A stretch of 64,000 nucleotides of DNA from Catonia carolina (taxonomy: Eukaryota > Arthropoda > Insecta > Hemiptera > Achilidae): assembly GCA_035578175.1 (NCBI GenBank), contig JAQMRL010000016.1, positions 1-64,000 of the forward strand, given 5' to 3'. The notes below the pieces were generated by a model. That model searched no databases. It worked only from the letters and a program-made list of their open reading frames with translations, and had not been told where the DNA came from. This document shows positions 1 through 11,442 of this stretch, piece after piece (within the stretch, counting starts at the first letter, position 1; every line of letters begins with the position of its first letter). Position numbers and translations under genes: made by a program.

Positions 1-16
1 CACATATCAGAGTGCG
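1..16 (+). other. Sequencing-barcode string at window start (likely artefact)
   Basis: The window opens exactly with CACATATCAGAGTGCG followed by T. From memory this is PacBio barcode bc1001; T-overhang adapters leave barcode plus T before the insert. Starting at base 1 suggests an untrimmed contig end. Three more copies lie at 4720, 4880 and 17147. The match to the barcode is recalled, not searched. Confidence 0.85.
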
Positions 17-594
17 TTCATCGCATTTTTTGTGTATCACGTAGGCTAATATAACTTATTTTCCAGGATGACATAATATGCGTTTCATTATTTTGTAATA
101 AAATATAAAATTTTATCTGTAATTTGATATTTGTTGGGAAGAAAGAGAAATAATTAACGAGCTTGAAAAAAATCACTTTTTGACGTAAAGTCAAAGATAG
201 ATCGTTGTGTGTGGTGTCTCCTTCCTGTTAGTATTCCAAGAAGCTGAATCACATTTTATAGTTGTGAACTTTATACCAAACATACGTATTTTTTAGAAAT
301 CAACTACACACGCACAATATCAGTTGTATGAAATTTTAACAAAAAGAACCGTACAGTAAATAAATATTAGAATGAGGGTATGACGTACCTCTCTTTCGGG
401 CCTGTCAGAACTTATAGCAGGTAGGCCTACATCATTTAGAAAAAACTTATTGCCTATTACCCCAAAATGAATCGCAGATATTTTTCCCTGTATTTTGTGC
501 GCACGCAACTAATTTCGACGGCGTGCGGCTTTCGACAGCGACACAAATGTCAAAACGATAACCGCATGAACAGAACACAATGAGTAGTGAGTAC
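17..594. other. AT-rich stretch without recognised feature
   Basis: No supported gene or known repeat is visible. Short ORFs here have no recognisable motif. It ends at the TA target duplication of the first mariner-like element. Confidence 0.5.
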
Positions 595-596
595 TA

Positions 597-1552
597 ACGG
601 GGTGATTCAAAAAGAGCGCCGGTTTTTAAACGGCTGGTAAATTTTTGTTTATCGGTTGGCAACATTGTTAGACCTCATTTCTATTTCGGAGAACATTCCG
701 ATTGACGATTCAGTTGTAGTTTCTCTTGTTCGCAGTGTAGTACTCTCGCAGTCTGTGTCTAACCATGGAGAAGTTTACTATTGCACAACGAGTGTTAATC
801 GTCAAAACATTTTACCAGAGTGGAGAGAGTTATGCGGCTACTGTCAGGCGACTTCGCGGTACTCTAGGACGTAATGAAGCACCGAATGAATCAACAGTTC
901 GCAGGCTCATGAAAAAGTTTTTTGAGACGGGTTCAACAGTCGACCTTAAAAGTTCTGGACGTCGTCGTTCTGGCCGAACTGAGCAGAACGTTGCGTTGGT
1001 TCGTGATAGTGTGGCTGTTAGCCCAGCAAAATCAATACGTCGCCGTTCTCAACAATTGGGTTTACGATGTTCTTCTGTACGGAGAATTCTTCGGTACGAT
1101 CTCCAATATCACCCGTATAAAAATTCAGTTGCTGCACGAGAAACAATGTTGTTGCTCCGTGAACGGTTCCAAGATCGCATCATTTCTCGTAATTCCGACC
1201 ATCAATGGCCACCAAGGTCGTGTGACTTGACGCCTTGTGACTTTCATCTTTTGGGTCATCTGAAGTCATTGGTGTATGCCAATAAACCCCGAAACATCAA
1301 TGACTTGAAGAAGGAAATTCGACGGGTTATCGGGCAAATGGAAGTCGAAACTTGTCGTGCAGTAATATCCAATTTCATGGACAGAGTTGATGCGTGCCAG
1401 CGCAGTAGAGGAGGACACATGCATGACATCATTTTTCATACATGAAATCGGAAGGAAAGATGAACTTGTTGATGTATTTATTTTCAGTTTTTCAATAAAA
1501 TAAATCTCTTAATTTGATATATCAAAACCGGCGCTCTTTTTGAATCACCCTA
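597..1552 (+). mobile_element. Mariner-like deletion derivative, copy MAR-1
   Basis: A 956-bp DNA transposon bounded by inverted repeats GGGTGATTCAAAAAGAGCGC and its complement at the other end. The host dinucleotide TA flanks both sides (595-596 and 1553-1554), as expected for the IS630-Tc1-mariner superfamily. The 5' end carries AC before the repeat and the 3' end TA after it. It shares with three other copies in the window a deletion of the central transposase region, so it is non-autonomous and would need a full-length relative. Confidence 0.93.
765..1445 (+). pseudogene. Mariner-like transposase, internally deleted but open (226 codons)
   Basis: The frame starts at ATG 765 (MEKFTIAQRVLIVKTFYQSG) with an N-terminal helix-turn-helix region (about residues 1-60) and a second DNA-binding segment containing SSGRRRSGRTEQNV. 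After HPYK (near residue 125) it jumps to sequence typical of the C-terminal catalytic region: WPPRSCDLTPCDFH, holding the third catalytic aspartate, then NINDLKKEI and a normal C-terminus. About 130 residues that should hold the first two catalytic aspartates are missing, judged from family length, so cleavage activity is not expected. Unlike the other copies, one extra A near 1121 keeps both halves in one frame. It could encode a DNA-binding remnant, but nothing shows expression. Confidence 0.85.
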
Positions 1553-1554
1553 TA

Positions 1555-1744
1555 CTTTAGAGGCAGCCTGTATCTTTAGTTGACGCTGTGGTGGGGTAGC
1601 TACTTACTGCGCATGTGCGGCCCGCATGCCACCGTAGTTGGTTATATTTATACTCACCATATTTCTAGTTCTTATTGGCAACAGGAACAAATAAAGGATT
1701 AGTTTAATATAAGAGACAATTTAAAACAGTTTAAAATAAGAGAA
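1555..1744. other. Spacer between MAR-1 and HL-1
   Basis: Unique-looking sequence with no gene or repeat recognised. Confidence 0.4.
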
Positions 1745-2697
1745 AAATTTGGTGTGAAACACTCACACAACTATCTCTTGCCAATGCAAATAATTAACAA
1801 TAAACCTAAATTTAGTAAAACACATTAGAAATAAACAAAAAACTAACCTCAATAAACATAACCTAATTTTAATCATGAGTGAAAGACGCAAAATGAAAAT
1901 TAACCTCAGTTTGGCTTAAAAATACGGAAAATCACGCTTTCACGCTAAAACTAGGCTCTGTAGAGAAAAATGCTTTAATATAAGTTGTAGATCTTTTAAT
2001 TTCCTATAAATTTAATTATATACAATTTTGTAGTAAAATACATACAAAGGCCGAAATTTAAAAAAAATCGATTTTCACATGTTTTCGTGAGAAAAAAACA
2101 GAAAATCGCTAATTACCGCTAAACTAAGCGTTATACAAAAAAATGTTTGCAATAAACGTTCTAGGTTTTTAAATTCTCTAAATTTTTTTATTAATAAATT
2201 TTTGCTCTGATATGCTTATAAAAGCTGTAATCTTAAAATAACAATTTTTTTACGTGAAAACAGCCTTACCAAGAATTTCAGCAAACCTGGCGCCTATTCT
2301 ATCTTGTAGAGCATAAAAAATTTAGTAAATGCGATTTTTTTAAAAATCGCCTCATTTACCAGTTATTGAGAAAATCTCAAAAAGTGAAAAATTACACGAA
2401 TAAACTACTACTTCCGGTTGACCGATTTTAATGAAAATGTTCGTGTCGGGTCAGGTAGTGGGTGTGTAACTTAAGTTTTAAGTTTCAAGTTCGTACAATG
2501 TTTTATTTTTGAGATATTCTGTTCACACACACACACACAAACCCAGACACACACACACACAGACCAATAGCTAAAAGCATGTTTTGTTGGGTTAAGAGGT
2601 TCTGAAAACGTGTAGATCCGGTGAAAACTCTGATTTCTTGAAATCGACATGAAAACAATATATTCCTTCCTATATATTCATATAGGCCAGAGAAATT
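1745..2697 (-). mobile_element. Helentron-like element HL-1
   Basis: Reverse-oriented HL copy. The left end has GGTGTGAAACACTCACACAA (3' hairpin complement); the right end has the tatatattcatatagg hairpin with a mutated subterminal repeat (ggccagagaaatt). The internal AC/TG tract is short (about 2524-2560). The internal landmarks gaccgatttt and tggcgcct are present. No ORF of family significance. Part of its right end and flank is duplicated at 2868-3543. Confidence 0.85.
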
Positions 2698-2867
2698 AAA
2701 AACAACTTTTGAAATACCCTGTATTCGGAAACACCCTCTCCAAAAATTTCGCACACCTATAGTAATTTGGGTATCTCACATTTCTCTTTAGATAGGAAAA
2801 TTTCAACGCACAAACATGGTTGTAATGTGTTCCTTCTCGAATGGATAATAAAATTTTAGGATTGAAA

Positions 2868-3019
2868 ATGAGGCGATTTAAAAAAAATCATAGGACCACA
2901 GTTTGGTTGACTTCCGGTTGACCGATTTGGAATAAAATGTTTGTGTCGCGTCCGGTAGTGGTATGTAACTTAAGTTCAAGTTTCAAGTTCGTACGATGTT
3001 CCATTCTTGAGATATCCTG

Positions 3020-3092
<73 letters not shown>

Positions 3093-3112
3093 ACACACAC
3101 TCTACACACACA

Positions 3113-3152
<40 letters not shown>

Positions 3153-3212
3153 ACACACACACACACACACACACACCACACTCACACACACACACACACC
3201 CACACACACACA

Positions 3213-3243
<31 letters not shown>

Positions 3244-3385
3244 CCAGACCAATCGCTACTAAAAACATGTTTGTGTGGGTTGAGGGGGTCTGTTTACGTG
3301 TAGATCCGGTGAAGAGTGGATTTCTTAAAATCAACAATGAAAACAATACTTTCCTTCCTATATATTCATATAGACAAGAGAAAGT
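2868..3385 (-). mobile_element. Helentron-like element HL-2 (partial)
   Basis: Contains the outer third of an HL copy from the gaggcgattt block to the 5' hairpin and gacaagagaaagt. The 3' two thirds are missing. It contains the long AC tract listed separately. Confidence 0.85.
3022..3244. repeat. (AC)n microsatellite inside HL-2
   Basis: About 220 bp of nearly pure AC with scattered CC and CT interruptions. It occupies the position where all HL copies carry a TG/AC tract. Confidence 0.97.
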
Positions 3386-3545
3386 AAAAAAAGCTTTTGA
3401 AATACCCTGTATTCGGAAACACCCTCTCCAAAATTTCGCACGCCTATAGCAATTTGGGGATCTCACATTTCTCCCTAGATAGGAGAATTTCAACGCACAA
3501 ACATGTGTAATGTGTTCCTTCTCGAATGGATAATAAAATTTTAGG

Positions 3546-3811
3546 GTTTAAGCTTACTAAAAAAAAAGAAAAAGAAAAAGTGGTTGGTTGGTTTTAGGTA
3601 GAATTGCACTGAATGCTACTCTTCTATTTATAACATCTTCTTCTTGACGGCTTTTCTTTATTTTCTTTTACTAGGTATAACTTTGCTTCATAATTTTCAC
3701 TATTTTTAGCCCTTTTTCATTGCACACTACAGTGAGTCTCGGTTATACCGCGGTTTCATATATAACGCGGGTTTTATCGATGAAAAGAAAATTTGTTTGT
3801 TGTTCATTTCT
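3546..3811. other. No recognised feature
   Basis: AT-rich with a short A/G run near 3560. No gene, RNA or known repeat identified. Confidence 0.4.
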
Positions 3812-3910
3812 CCTTTCTCTTGCCCTGTATGAAATTATACGAAAGGAGAGTGGGCCTATTGTTTTCATGGTTATTTAAAAATCGAGTTTTCACCGGAAAT
3901 ACTTATTCTT

Positions 3911-4187
3911 CAAACCTTCGAGACGAAGGTTCCGGGTTCAAATCCTAGTAAAGGTAGTTACTTTTATACGGATTTCAATACTAGACCAGTGGTTACCGGT
4001 GTACTTTGATGGTTGGGGTTGAATTAACCATACTCTCTCAGGAGTGGTCGGCCTGGGTCTGTACAAGACTACACAGTCTCATTTACACGTCATACACATC
4101 ATCCTCATCTCATTGGGTCATCTCATTGCTTATTGTTCTCAATTGAACAGATTGCAACGTACACGTATAAGGAATTTAAAAAAAAAA
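3911..4187 (+). mobile_element. SINE-A copy 1 (5'-truncated)
   Basis: tRNA-derived SINE. The box-B-like GGTTCAAATCC is present; the box A region seen in other copies is missing. The body contains cattgggtcatctcattgct and ends in an A tail. Four other copies are in the window. Confidence 0.85.
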
Positions 4188-4227
4188 TTTACTAAATTTT
4201 TACGCTCAGCAAGGTAGGGTAAAGACT

Positions 4228-4879
4228 CTTCTTAACGTGCCTGTCCGATTCGAACGTTGGCTACCATCATAGCTATCTTGGTCCTGTCCCTCTGCAATGC
4301 GGAAAAGTTGGGCTGAGCTCTGTCCATACCAGTCTCTCAGGTTAGCAAGCCAGGATATTCTTCTTCGGCCTGGCCGTCTTCCACCATCCAATCTACCCTG
4401 CAGGATGCGCTGCAACAGTTCATATCTACCGTGGTTCCTCATAATATGACCAAGGTATTCCAACTTGCGACACTTTATGATGTTTATCACCTCTGGTTCC
4501 TTGCTCATTCGGCGCAGTACCTCGGTGTTGGTCACCCTGTCCGTCCATGGTATCTTCAACATTCTTCTGTACAACCAAAGTTCGAAGGCTTCAAGTTTAG
4601 CAGTGGTTGCCTTCGTCAACGTCCAAGTCTCCACCCCATACAGAAGCACGGAAAACACGTAACACCGTAAAGAGGCCGCAACTTAGTGCCCATAGTGAGA
4701 TCATGACTCCTAAACGCCGCACATATCAGAGTGCGTACACTCCTCGCCTTACCAATACGGCACTTGATCTCTTGCACGTTATCCCAGGCTTCATTAATAA
4801 TAGTGCCCAAATATGGATACCTCTCCACGCGCTCAATTCTTCCGTGTTTTATATATAGGTTTACACCAGTCATCAGCCC
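4228..4879 (-). pseudogene. LINE reverse transcriptase C-terminal fragment
   Basis: The minus strand encodes the region downstream of the RT catalytic centre in two frames: RVERYPYLGTIINEAW and CRIGKARS (frame 1), then FSVLLYGVETWTLTKA and CRKLEYLGHIMRN (frame 2, ending near 4206 within the left duplication). These motifs are typical of endonuclease-reverse-transcriptase LINEs. A one-base shift near 4667 breaks the frame. The fragment lies between perfect 24-bp direct repeats (4204-4227 and 4897-4920), read as a target duplication, so it is a 5'-truncated insertion. Two barcode strings (4720, 4880) lie in or beside it, and the residues at 4720-4737 are probably not native. Confidence 0.85.
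4720..4735 (+). other. Sequencing-barcode string (likely artefact), copy 2
   Basis: Exact CACATATCAGAGTGCG followed by T, inside the LINE fragment. It replaces codons between KARSV and AFRSHDL without changing the frame, consistent with a length-neutral overwrite of about 18 bases. Confidence 0.85.
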
Positions 4880-4895
4880 CACATATCAGAGTGCG
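4880..4895 (+). other. Sequencing-barcode string (likely artefact), copy 3
   Basis: Exact CACATATCAGAGTGCG followed by T, between the truncated 5' end of the LINE and its right-hand 24-bp direct repeat. Confidence 0.85.
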
Positions 4896-5113
4896 TGCTC
4901 AGCAAGGTAGGGTAAAGACTATGTCTACTGAAATATTTGCAGGGTCTACGCTTTTTAGGTAAAAAATGGGGGTTTATTTAAGAATTATCCCGACTGTGCA
5001 TTTTACGACGGAAGTCGGCCTATACATAATTTGTAGAAAATTACAAAACCTCCAACTCTTATTTCAAGCTAGTTTTTCTAGAGTGCTTCGTTTAATGTCA
5101 ATTAGTGATTTTT

Positions 5114-5257
5114 ACTTTCTCTTGCCTATATGAATATATAGGAAGGAATGTATTGTTTTCATGTCGATTTTTGGAAATCGAGTTTTCACCGGATCTATAC
5201 GTTTTCAGACCCCCTGAACCCAAAAAAACATGTTTTTAGCGATTGGTCTGTGTGTGC

Positions 5258-5301
<44 letters not shown>

Positions 5302-6080
5302 CAGAATATCTCAAGAACAAAACATCGTACGAACTTGAAACTTGAAACTTAAGTTACATACCACTACTGGACCCGACACGAACATTTTCATCAAAATCGG
5401 TCAACCGGAAGTAGTAGTTTATTCGGATAATTTTTCACTTATTTGCAATTTTCTCAAAAAACTGGGTCCTACGATTTTTTTAAAAATCGTTTGGTTTACT
5501 AAATTTTTAATTCTCTACAAGAGTAGGGTAGGCGCCATGTTTGCTGAAATTCTGCGTGAGGCTGTTTTTACGTAAAAACGTGTTCTTTTTAAGATTGCGG
5601 CTTCAATATGCATTTTAGCCCAAAATGTTATATAATAAGAGTTGTAGAGAATTAAAAATTCTACAACTTTTAATTCAAACATTTTTTTTTATAACGCTTA
5701 GTTTAGCGGTAATTTGCGATTTTCTGTTTTTTTCTCACGAAAACGTGTGAAAAATTGATTTTTTAAAGATTTCGGCCTTAGAATGCATTTTACGACAAAA
5801 GTGTATATAATTAATTTTATAGGAAATTAAAAGATGTACAACTTTTATTTAAAACATTTTTCTCTACAGAGCCTAGTTTAGAGAGAAAGAGTGATTTTCC
5901 GTATTTCTAAGCCAAACTGAGGTTGATTTTCATTTTGCGGTCTTTCACTCATGATTAAAATTAGGTTATGTTTATTGAGGTTAGTTTTTTGTTTATTTCT
6001 AATGTTTTATTACTAATATTAGGTTTATTGTTAATTATTTCTATTGGCAAGAGAAAGTTGTGTGAGAGTTTCACACCAGA
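5114..6080 (+). mobile_element. Helentron-like element HL-4
   Basis: Full-length HL copy with ACTTTCTCTTGCC and hairpin at the left, (TG)n at about 5249-5299, and ggcaagagaaagt, a 3' hairpin and caccaga at the right. It carries the 'gagagaaagagtg' variant near the 3' end that marks one subfamily. Confidence 0.93.
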
Positions 6081-6099
6081 TTTTTTTGTGTTTCTATCA

Positions 6100-6735
<636 letters not shown>

Positions 6736-7380
6736 CTGAATTACAATTCACAAATAACTTTTTCTTATTCTTATTTCTGAACTACAATTCAGAAATAACT
6801 TTATATGTTATTAAGAAATTCATTAAAATTATAAAAATGTTTCTTTTAGTTTACTAGAGTCTATTGATGGTTGGAGTTATATAAAGACATTTTTGTTTTT
6901 TTAACAAATAACCGTAATAACAATCACAAATAAATAACAAATAACAACGGAAAGTAAGTATTATAAGTCAGATAATTGTATCGATTGCTGGTATTCGTTT
7001 GTATCAGTTGTGCTGTTAAAAGTTTATATGATATGGTAACGGAGTAGTCTAGGAATAATTGGATTTGTTGTAGACAAAACTAATGGCCAAGGACTAAGGG
7101 CTAAAGGCTAAGGGCTAAGGGATAAGAGCTAAGGGCATCCCTTGTCTACCAACAAACTGATAAAAGTTTTAAGTGTTCTATGACTCACAAGTAACTACGT
7201 ACAAAGTAGAGAGGATGTCTGAAATTCATGATAATATTTTTATTGAATTACTTACATAAAAATAATTAAGATTATTCATATAATTATTTATTATACCCTT
7301 AGAAATAATTATTCGGGTTCAATTAATTTCATTCAATGTCTGCTTGCCTTAACTGGCAGGCGGAATGTCAATTGTCTGTA
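6736..7380. repeat. No gene; short GGGCTAA heptamer array near 7090-7136
   Basis: AT-rich sequence without a gene. About six imperfect units of the heptamer GGGCTAA stand at about 7090-7136. It is not the TTAGG insect telomere repeat, and the array is short. Confidence 0.6.
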
Positions 7381-7830
7381 ATCTCTCTCACTCCCTCTCT
7401 CTCTCTCTTTCTTTATCTCTCTCCCTCTATCCCCCACTCTTTCACCCTATCTCTCTCTTTCTCTCCCTCCCTCCCGCTCTCTCTTTCCCCCACTCTTTGC
7501 CACTATCTCTCTCTCATTATCTCTCACTTCCCCTCTCCCTCCCGCTCTATATCCCTCATTCTCTCCCTTTCCCTCCCGCTCTCTATCCCTCATTCTCTCC
7601 CTCTGCCTCTCTCTCCCTCTCTCTCTCACTTCCCCTCTCCCTCCCGCTCTCTATCCCTCATTCTCTCTCTCTTTCTCCCTCTGCCTCTCTCTCCCTCTGC
7701 TTCTCTCTCTCTGTCTCTCTCTCTCACTTCCCCTCTCCCTCCCGCTCTCTATCCCTCATTCTCTCCCTCTGCCTCTCTCTCTCCCTCTGCCTCACTCTCC
7801 CTCTGTCTCTCTCTCACTCTCCCTCTCTCA

Positions 7831-7902
<72 letters not shown>
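7381..7902. repeat. Polypyrimidine CT-rich tract with an internal minisatellite
   Basis: About 520 bp almost purely C and T on the plus strand. Inside, a block containing cttcccctctccctcccgct recurs at about 7525, 7627 and 7725, followed each time by ctatccctcattctctc, so a period near 100 bp overlies the CT background. The tract ends in about 70 bp of nearly pure CT. Long apparent ORFs here are low-complexity translations, not genes. Confidence 0.95.
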
Positions 7903-7903
<1 letters not shown>

Positions 7904-8174
7904 CACAAGGTCACCCAATTATATGAGTGAACCATTCAACCACAGAAGGGGTAGAGGTGTAAAACACACCATGTTTTTCACTGTTGATGAGCTGTGCTGT
8001 GGCAGTGGCACACGTTTAGACCAATCACAACGTTTGCCACCATTACCAGATTATTGTACACCTGACAAACATTGTGCGCGCATGCGTATAAGAGCCACCA
8101 ATAGTTCACTCTCGTCTTGCATCTCGGACTGAAACACATCGATTATAGAGCGCGTTAACATGCGTTCCTTATAA
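7903..8174. other. No recognised feature
   Basis: Mixed-composition spacer between the CT tract and MAR-2. No gene or repeat recognised. Confidence 0.4.
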
Positions 8175-8176
8175 TA

Positions 8177-9129
8177 TAGGGTGATTCAAAAAGAGTGCCG
8201 GTTTTTAAACGGCTGGTAAAATTTTGTTTATCGGTTGGCAACATTGTTAGACCTCATTTCTATTTCGGAGAACATTCCGATTGACGATTCAGTTGTAAAT
8301 TCTCTTGTTCGCAGTGTAGTACTCTCGCAGTCTCTGTCTAACCATGGAGAAGTTTACTATTGCGCAACGAGTGTTAATCGTCAAAACATTTTACCAGAGT
8401 GGAGGGAGTTATGCGGCTACTGTCAGGCGACTTCGCGGTACTCTAGGACGTAATGAAGCACCGAATGAATCAACAGTTCGCAGGCTCATGAAAAAGTTTT
8501 TTGAGACGGGTTCAACAGTCGACCTTAAAAGTTCTGGACGTCGTCGTTCTGGCCAAACTGAGCAGAACGTTGCGTTGGTTCGTGACAGTGTGGCTGTTAG
8601 CCCAGCAAAATCAATACGTCGCCGTTCTCAACAATTGGGTTTACGATGTTCTTCTGTACGGAGAATTCTTCGGTACGATCTCCAATATCACCCGTATAAA
8701 ATTCAGTTGCTGCATGAGAAACAATGTTGTTGCTCCGTGAACGGTTCCAGGATCGCATCATTTCTCGTAATTCCGACCATCAATGGCCACCAAGGTCGTG
8801 TGACTTGACGCCTTGTGACTTTCATCTTTGGGGTCATCTGAAGTCATTGGTGTATGCCAATAACCACGAAAAATCAATGACTTGAAGGAGGAAATTCGAC
8901 GGGTTATCGGGCAAATGGAAGTCGAAACTTGTCGTGCAGTAATATCCAATTTCATGGACAGAGTTGATGCGTGCCAGCGCAGTAGAGGAGGACACATGCA
9001 TGACATCATTTTTCATACATGAAATCGGAAGGTAAGATGAACTTGTTGATGTATTTGTTTTCAGTTTTTCAATAAAATAAATCTCTTAATTTGATATATC
9101 AAAACCGGCGCTCTTTTTGAATCACCCTA
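8177..9129 (+). mobile_element. Mariner-like deletion derivative, copy MAR-2
   Basis: A 953-bp sibling of MAR-1 with TA duplications at 8175-8176 and 9130-9131. The 5' inverted repeat carries one change (gagtgccgg). The coding frame is open from ATG 8344 to 8808 for the DNA-binding half (MEKFTIAQR to HPYK), then leaves frame at the shared deletion junction. The C-terminal half with SCDLTPCDFH lies in another frame and has further changes near 8864. Confidence 0.93.
8344..8808 (+). pseudogene. Mariner-like transposase N-terminal half
   Basis: 154 codons: helix-turn-helix DNA-binding region followed, after residue about 120, by an out-of-frame tail (CCCSVNGSRIASF) caused by the deletion junction. 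No catalytic aspartates are encoded. Same gene as in MAR-1, MAR-3 and MAR-4. Confidence 0.85.
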
Positions 9130-9354
9130 TATAATCAGTTGATTGTATGTTTGTAGGTTGTAATTGTTACTGAAAGACCACAAAAAAATGGCTGACGAAA
9201 TATTTAACAGAGCTACAAGAGGAGCAAGTATTGCAGTGTAGTTGGTGGCAAGTGATTGGCTAGCTATAAAGTGGGTGGGGGGGGGGAGCTCATACAGCCT
9301 TGAAAAATATTATAGTTACAATTATTTCCTATTTCATTATACAGCCAGATCAGT

Positions 9355-9680
9355 TGATTTTTTAAAAAAAAACATAGTAGCTAATTTTCACAAAATCACA
9401 AATAAGTTAAAAATTGCGCGAATAAAATACTAAGCCTACTTCCGGTTTACCGATTTTAATAAAAATTTTCGTGTCAAATTTTTTTGTAGTACCTAATTTA
9501 AGTTCCAGGTTTCGACTTCGTACGCTACTGATATATTTTCTTGAGTTATTTTTTCACCCACAGACGTATCAGTAAAAACATGTTTTTTTTTAGTTTAGGG
9601 AGCTGAAAACGAGTAGTGTATTTCTATTGAAAATTCGATTTCAAAAAATCGATAACAATACTTTCCTTGTAGGTAACACG
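9355..9680 (-). mobile_element. Diverged Helentron-like relic HL-6
   Basis: Recognisable HL blocks on the minus strand (cttccggtttaccgatttt, aaacatgtttttttt, aaaatcgataacaatacttt) with many substitutions and without an expanded AC tract. One of the oldest copies in the window. Confidence 0.65.
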
Positions 9681-9729
9681 CTATAAGTTGACGATTACGC
9701 CTATCATGCTGTAGGCGGTGTGTTTCCTA

Positions 9730-10683
9730 TAGGGTGATTCAAAAAGAGCGCCGGTTTTGATATAATAAATTAAGAGATTTATTTTATTGAAAAACTGAAA
9801 ATAAATACATCAACAAGTTCATCTTACCTTCCGATTTCATGTATGAAAAATGATGTCATGCATGTGTCCTCCTCTACTGCGCTGGCACGCATCAACTCTG
9901 TCCATGAAATTGGATATTACTGCACGACAAGTTTCGACTTCCATTTGCCCGATAACGCGTCAAATTTCCTCCTTCAAGTCATTCATGTTTCGGGGTTTAT
10001 TGGCATACACCAATGACTTCAGATGACTCCAAAGATGAAAGTCACAACGCGTCAAGTCACACGACCTTGGTGGCCATTGATGGTCGGAATTACAAGAAAT
10101 GATGCGATCCTGGAACCGTTCACGGAGCAACAACATTGTTTCTCGTGCAGCAACTGAATTTTATACGGGTGATATTGAAGATCGTACCGAAGAATTCTCC
10201 GTACAGAAGAACATCGTAAACCCAATTGTTGAGAACGGCGACGTATTGATTTTGCTGGGCTAACAGCCACACTGTCACGAACCAACGCAACGTTCTGCTC
10301 AGTTCGGCCAGAACGACGACGTCCAGAACTTTTAAGGTCGACTGTTGAACCCGTCTCAAAAAACTTTTTCATGAGCCTGCGAACTGTTGATTCATTCGGT
10401 GCTTCATTACGTCCTAGAGTACCGCGAAGTCGCCTGACAGTAGCCGCATAACTCTCTTCACTCTGGTAAAATGTTTTGACGATTAACACTCGTTGTGCAA
10501 TAGTAAACTTCTCCATGGTTAGACAGAGACTGCGAGAGTACTACACTGCGAACAAGAGAATTTACAACTGAATCGTCAATCGGAATGTTCTCCGAAATAG
10601 AAATGAGGTCTAACAATGTTGCCAACCGATAAACAAATATTTACCAGCCGTTTAAAAACCGGCGCTCTTTTTGAATCACCCGT
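9730..10683 (-). mobile_element. Mariner-like deletion derivative, copy MAR-3
   Basis: Reverse-oriented 954-bp copy with TA duplications at 9728-9729 and 10684-10685 and the same ends and internal deletion as MAR-1. Its ends in element orientation are AC-GGGTG and CACCC-TA. Confidence 0.93.
10052..10516 (-). pseudogene. Mariner-like transposase N-terminal half
   Basis: 154 codons from the ATG at 10516, carrying the DNA-binding region and ending out of frame after the shared deletion junction. The catalytic C-terminal piece lies downstream in another frame. Non-functional. Confidence 0.85.
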
Positions 10684-10817
10684 TATCTATCCTACTTACA
10701 TAACACATCTATCAACCACCCCACACACACACACACACACACTTAACTAATAAAATCCACTTCATCACCCCTAACAGTAAATAAGTAAAGAGTTATGTAA
10801 TTATTTAAAGAAAGTGT

Positions 10818-11214
10818 TGTTGTTTAGGTCATCAGCCCCTTTAGGCTGGTTTGAACCTGTAGAAGTTTTACTAAGTAAAACGAGGAGTGAGGTGGTTTAC
10901 CATTGCCACAACTCACTCAGTGGAAAAGTACGCTTATCAGCATACCGATCCGTCTGAAAATCACATATTTTCCACTCTGTAAAATGACACCTTCACTTCA
11001 TTCACTACAGGGTCCAACTGTATAATGAAATCCATTACTTTCAGAAGAGATAACTGTGATTAGTGTCACAGTACACCTCTACCTCTTCTCTTATTAAATG
11101 ATTCAGTCATTTAATTGGCTGACCATGTGATAAGAAACAGAACTATTTATTTTAGCCCTGCAACGAACAAATTGAATGTAAAAAATGTGACACTCCACCT
11201 GTCTGTTTGGGCAG
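10818..11214 (-). mobile_element. SINE-B copy 1
   Basis: Reverse-oriented SINE-B of about 400 bp. In its own orientation it starts CTGCCC and ends GACCTAAACAACAAC. The 10-bp target duplication AAAGAAAGTG stands at 10808-10817 and 11215-11224. A GGTTCAAACC box-B-like motif lies near the 3' end; no clear box A. SINE family not identified by name. Confidence 0.9.
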
Positions 11215-11442
11215 AAAGAAAGTGAATTGTTTAAAATTCAATTACAATTTAACATAACTTTACTGAAAATAATGAAATATGAAAACCCTAAAAATACGAT
11301 AACATTTTGAAATTACCGTAAAACTAGTATTACTCTTGATAATAAGCTCGCATCGACGGAGCTCACGGACTAACTAGTCTATCATTACAAATGTCAGAGT
11401 GCAGTAATTCAGTTTGACCAAAAAGGATACTAAATATAGCTT

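Larger units (their letters stand above)
2700..3543. repeat. Local duplication of an HL end plus its flank
   Basis: The flank at about 2700-2860 (starting at acttttgaaataccctgt and ending in ataataaaattttagg) recurs at about 3388-3543 with few differences. Each copy follows the outer end of an HL element, so one HL end plus about 160 bp of host flank was duplicated in tandem. Confidence 0.85.
3812..5110 (+). mobile_element. Old Helentron-like relic HL-3, interrupted
   Basis: A diverged HL copy in pieces. The 5' end is at about 3812-3905 (ctttctcttgccctgtatga, then cgagttttcaccgg). The block tttactaaatttttacgctc follows at 4188, and a degraded remainder at 4897-5110 contains gtgcattttacgac. 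SINE-A (3911-4187) and a LINE (4228-4879) sit inside it, and HL-4 abuts its right end. The divergence suggests it predates those insertions. Confidence 0.65.

Noticed and set aside
2888..3493. His-Thr or Cys-Val repeat ORFs here and at other TG/AC tracts
   Set aside because: Any (AC)n or (TG)n tract is open in several frames; low-complexity artefact.
5342..5575. Recurring 77-86 codon ORF in HL copies (LHTTTGPDTNIF...GQPEVVVYS)
   Set aside because: The start is TTG rather than ATG, the frame is lost in many copies through T-run indels, and no domain is recognisable. Conservation is explained by shared descent of a non-coding repeat.
7090..7136. Telomere-like repeat
   Set aside because: The heptamer GGGCTAA is short, imperfect and not TTAGG or TTAGGG.
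7336..8132. Long Ser/Leu/Pro-rich ORFs (188 and 255 codons)
   Set aside because: They are translations of the CT tract; alternative frames are equally open and no domain is present.
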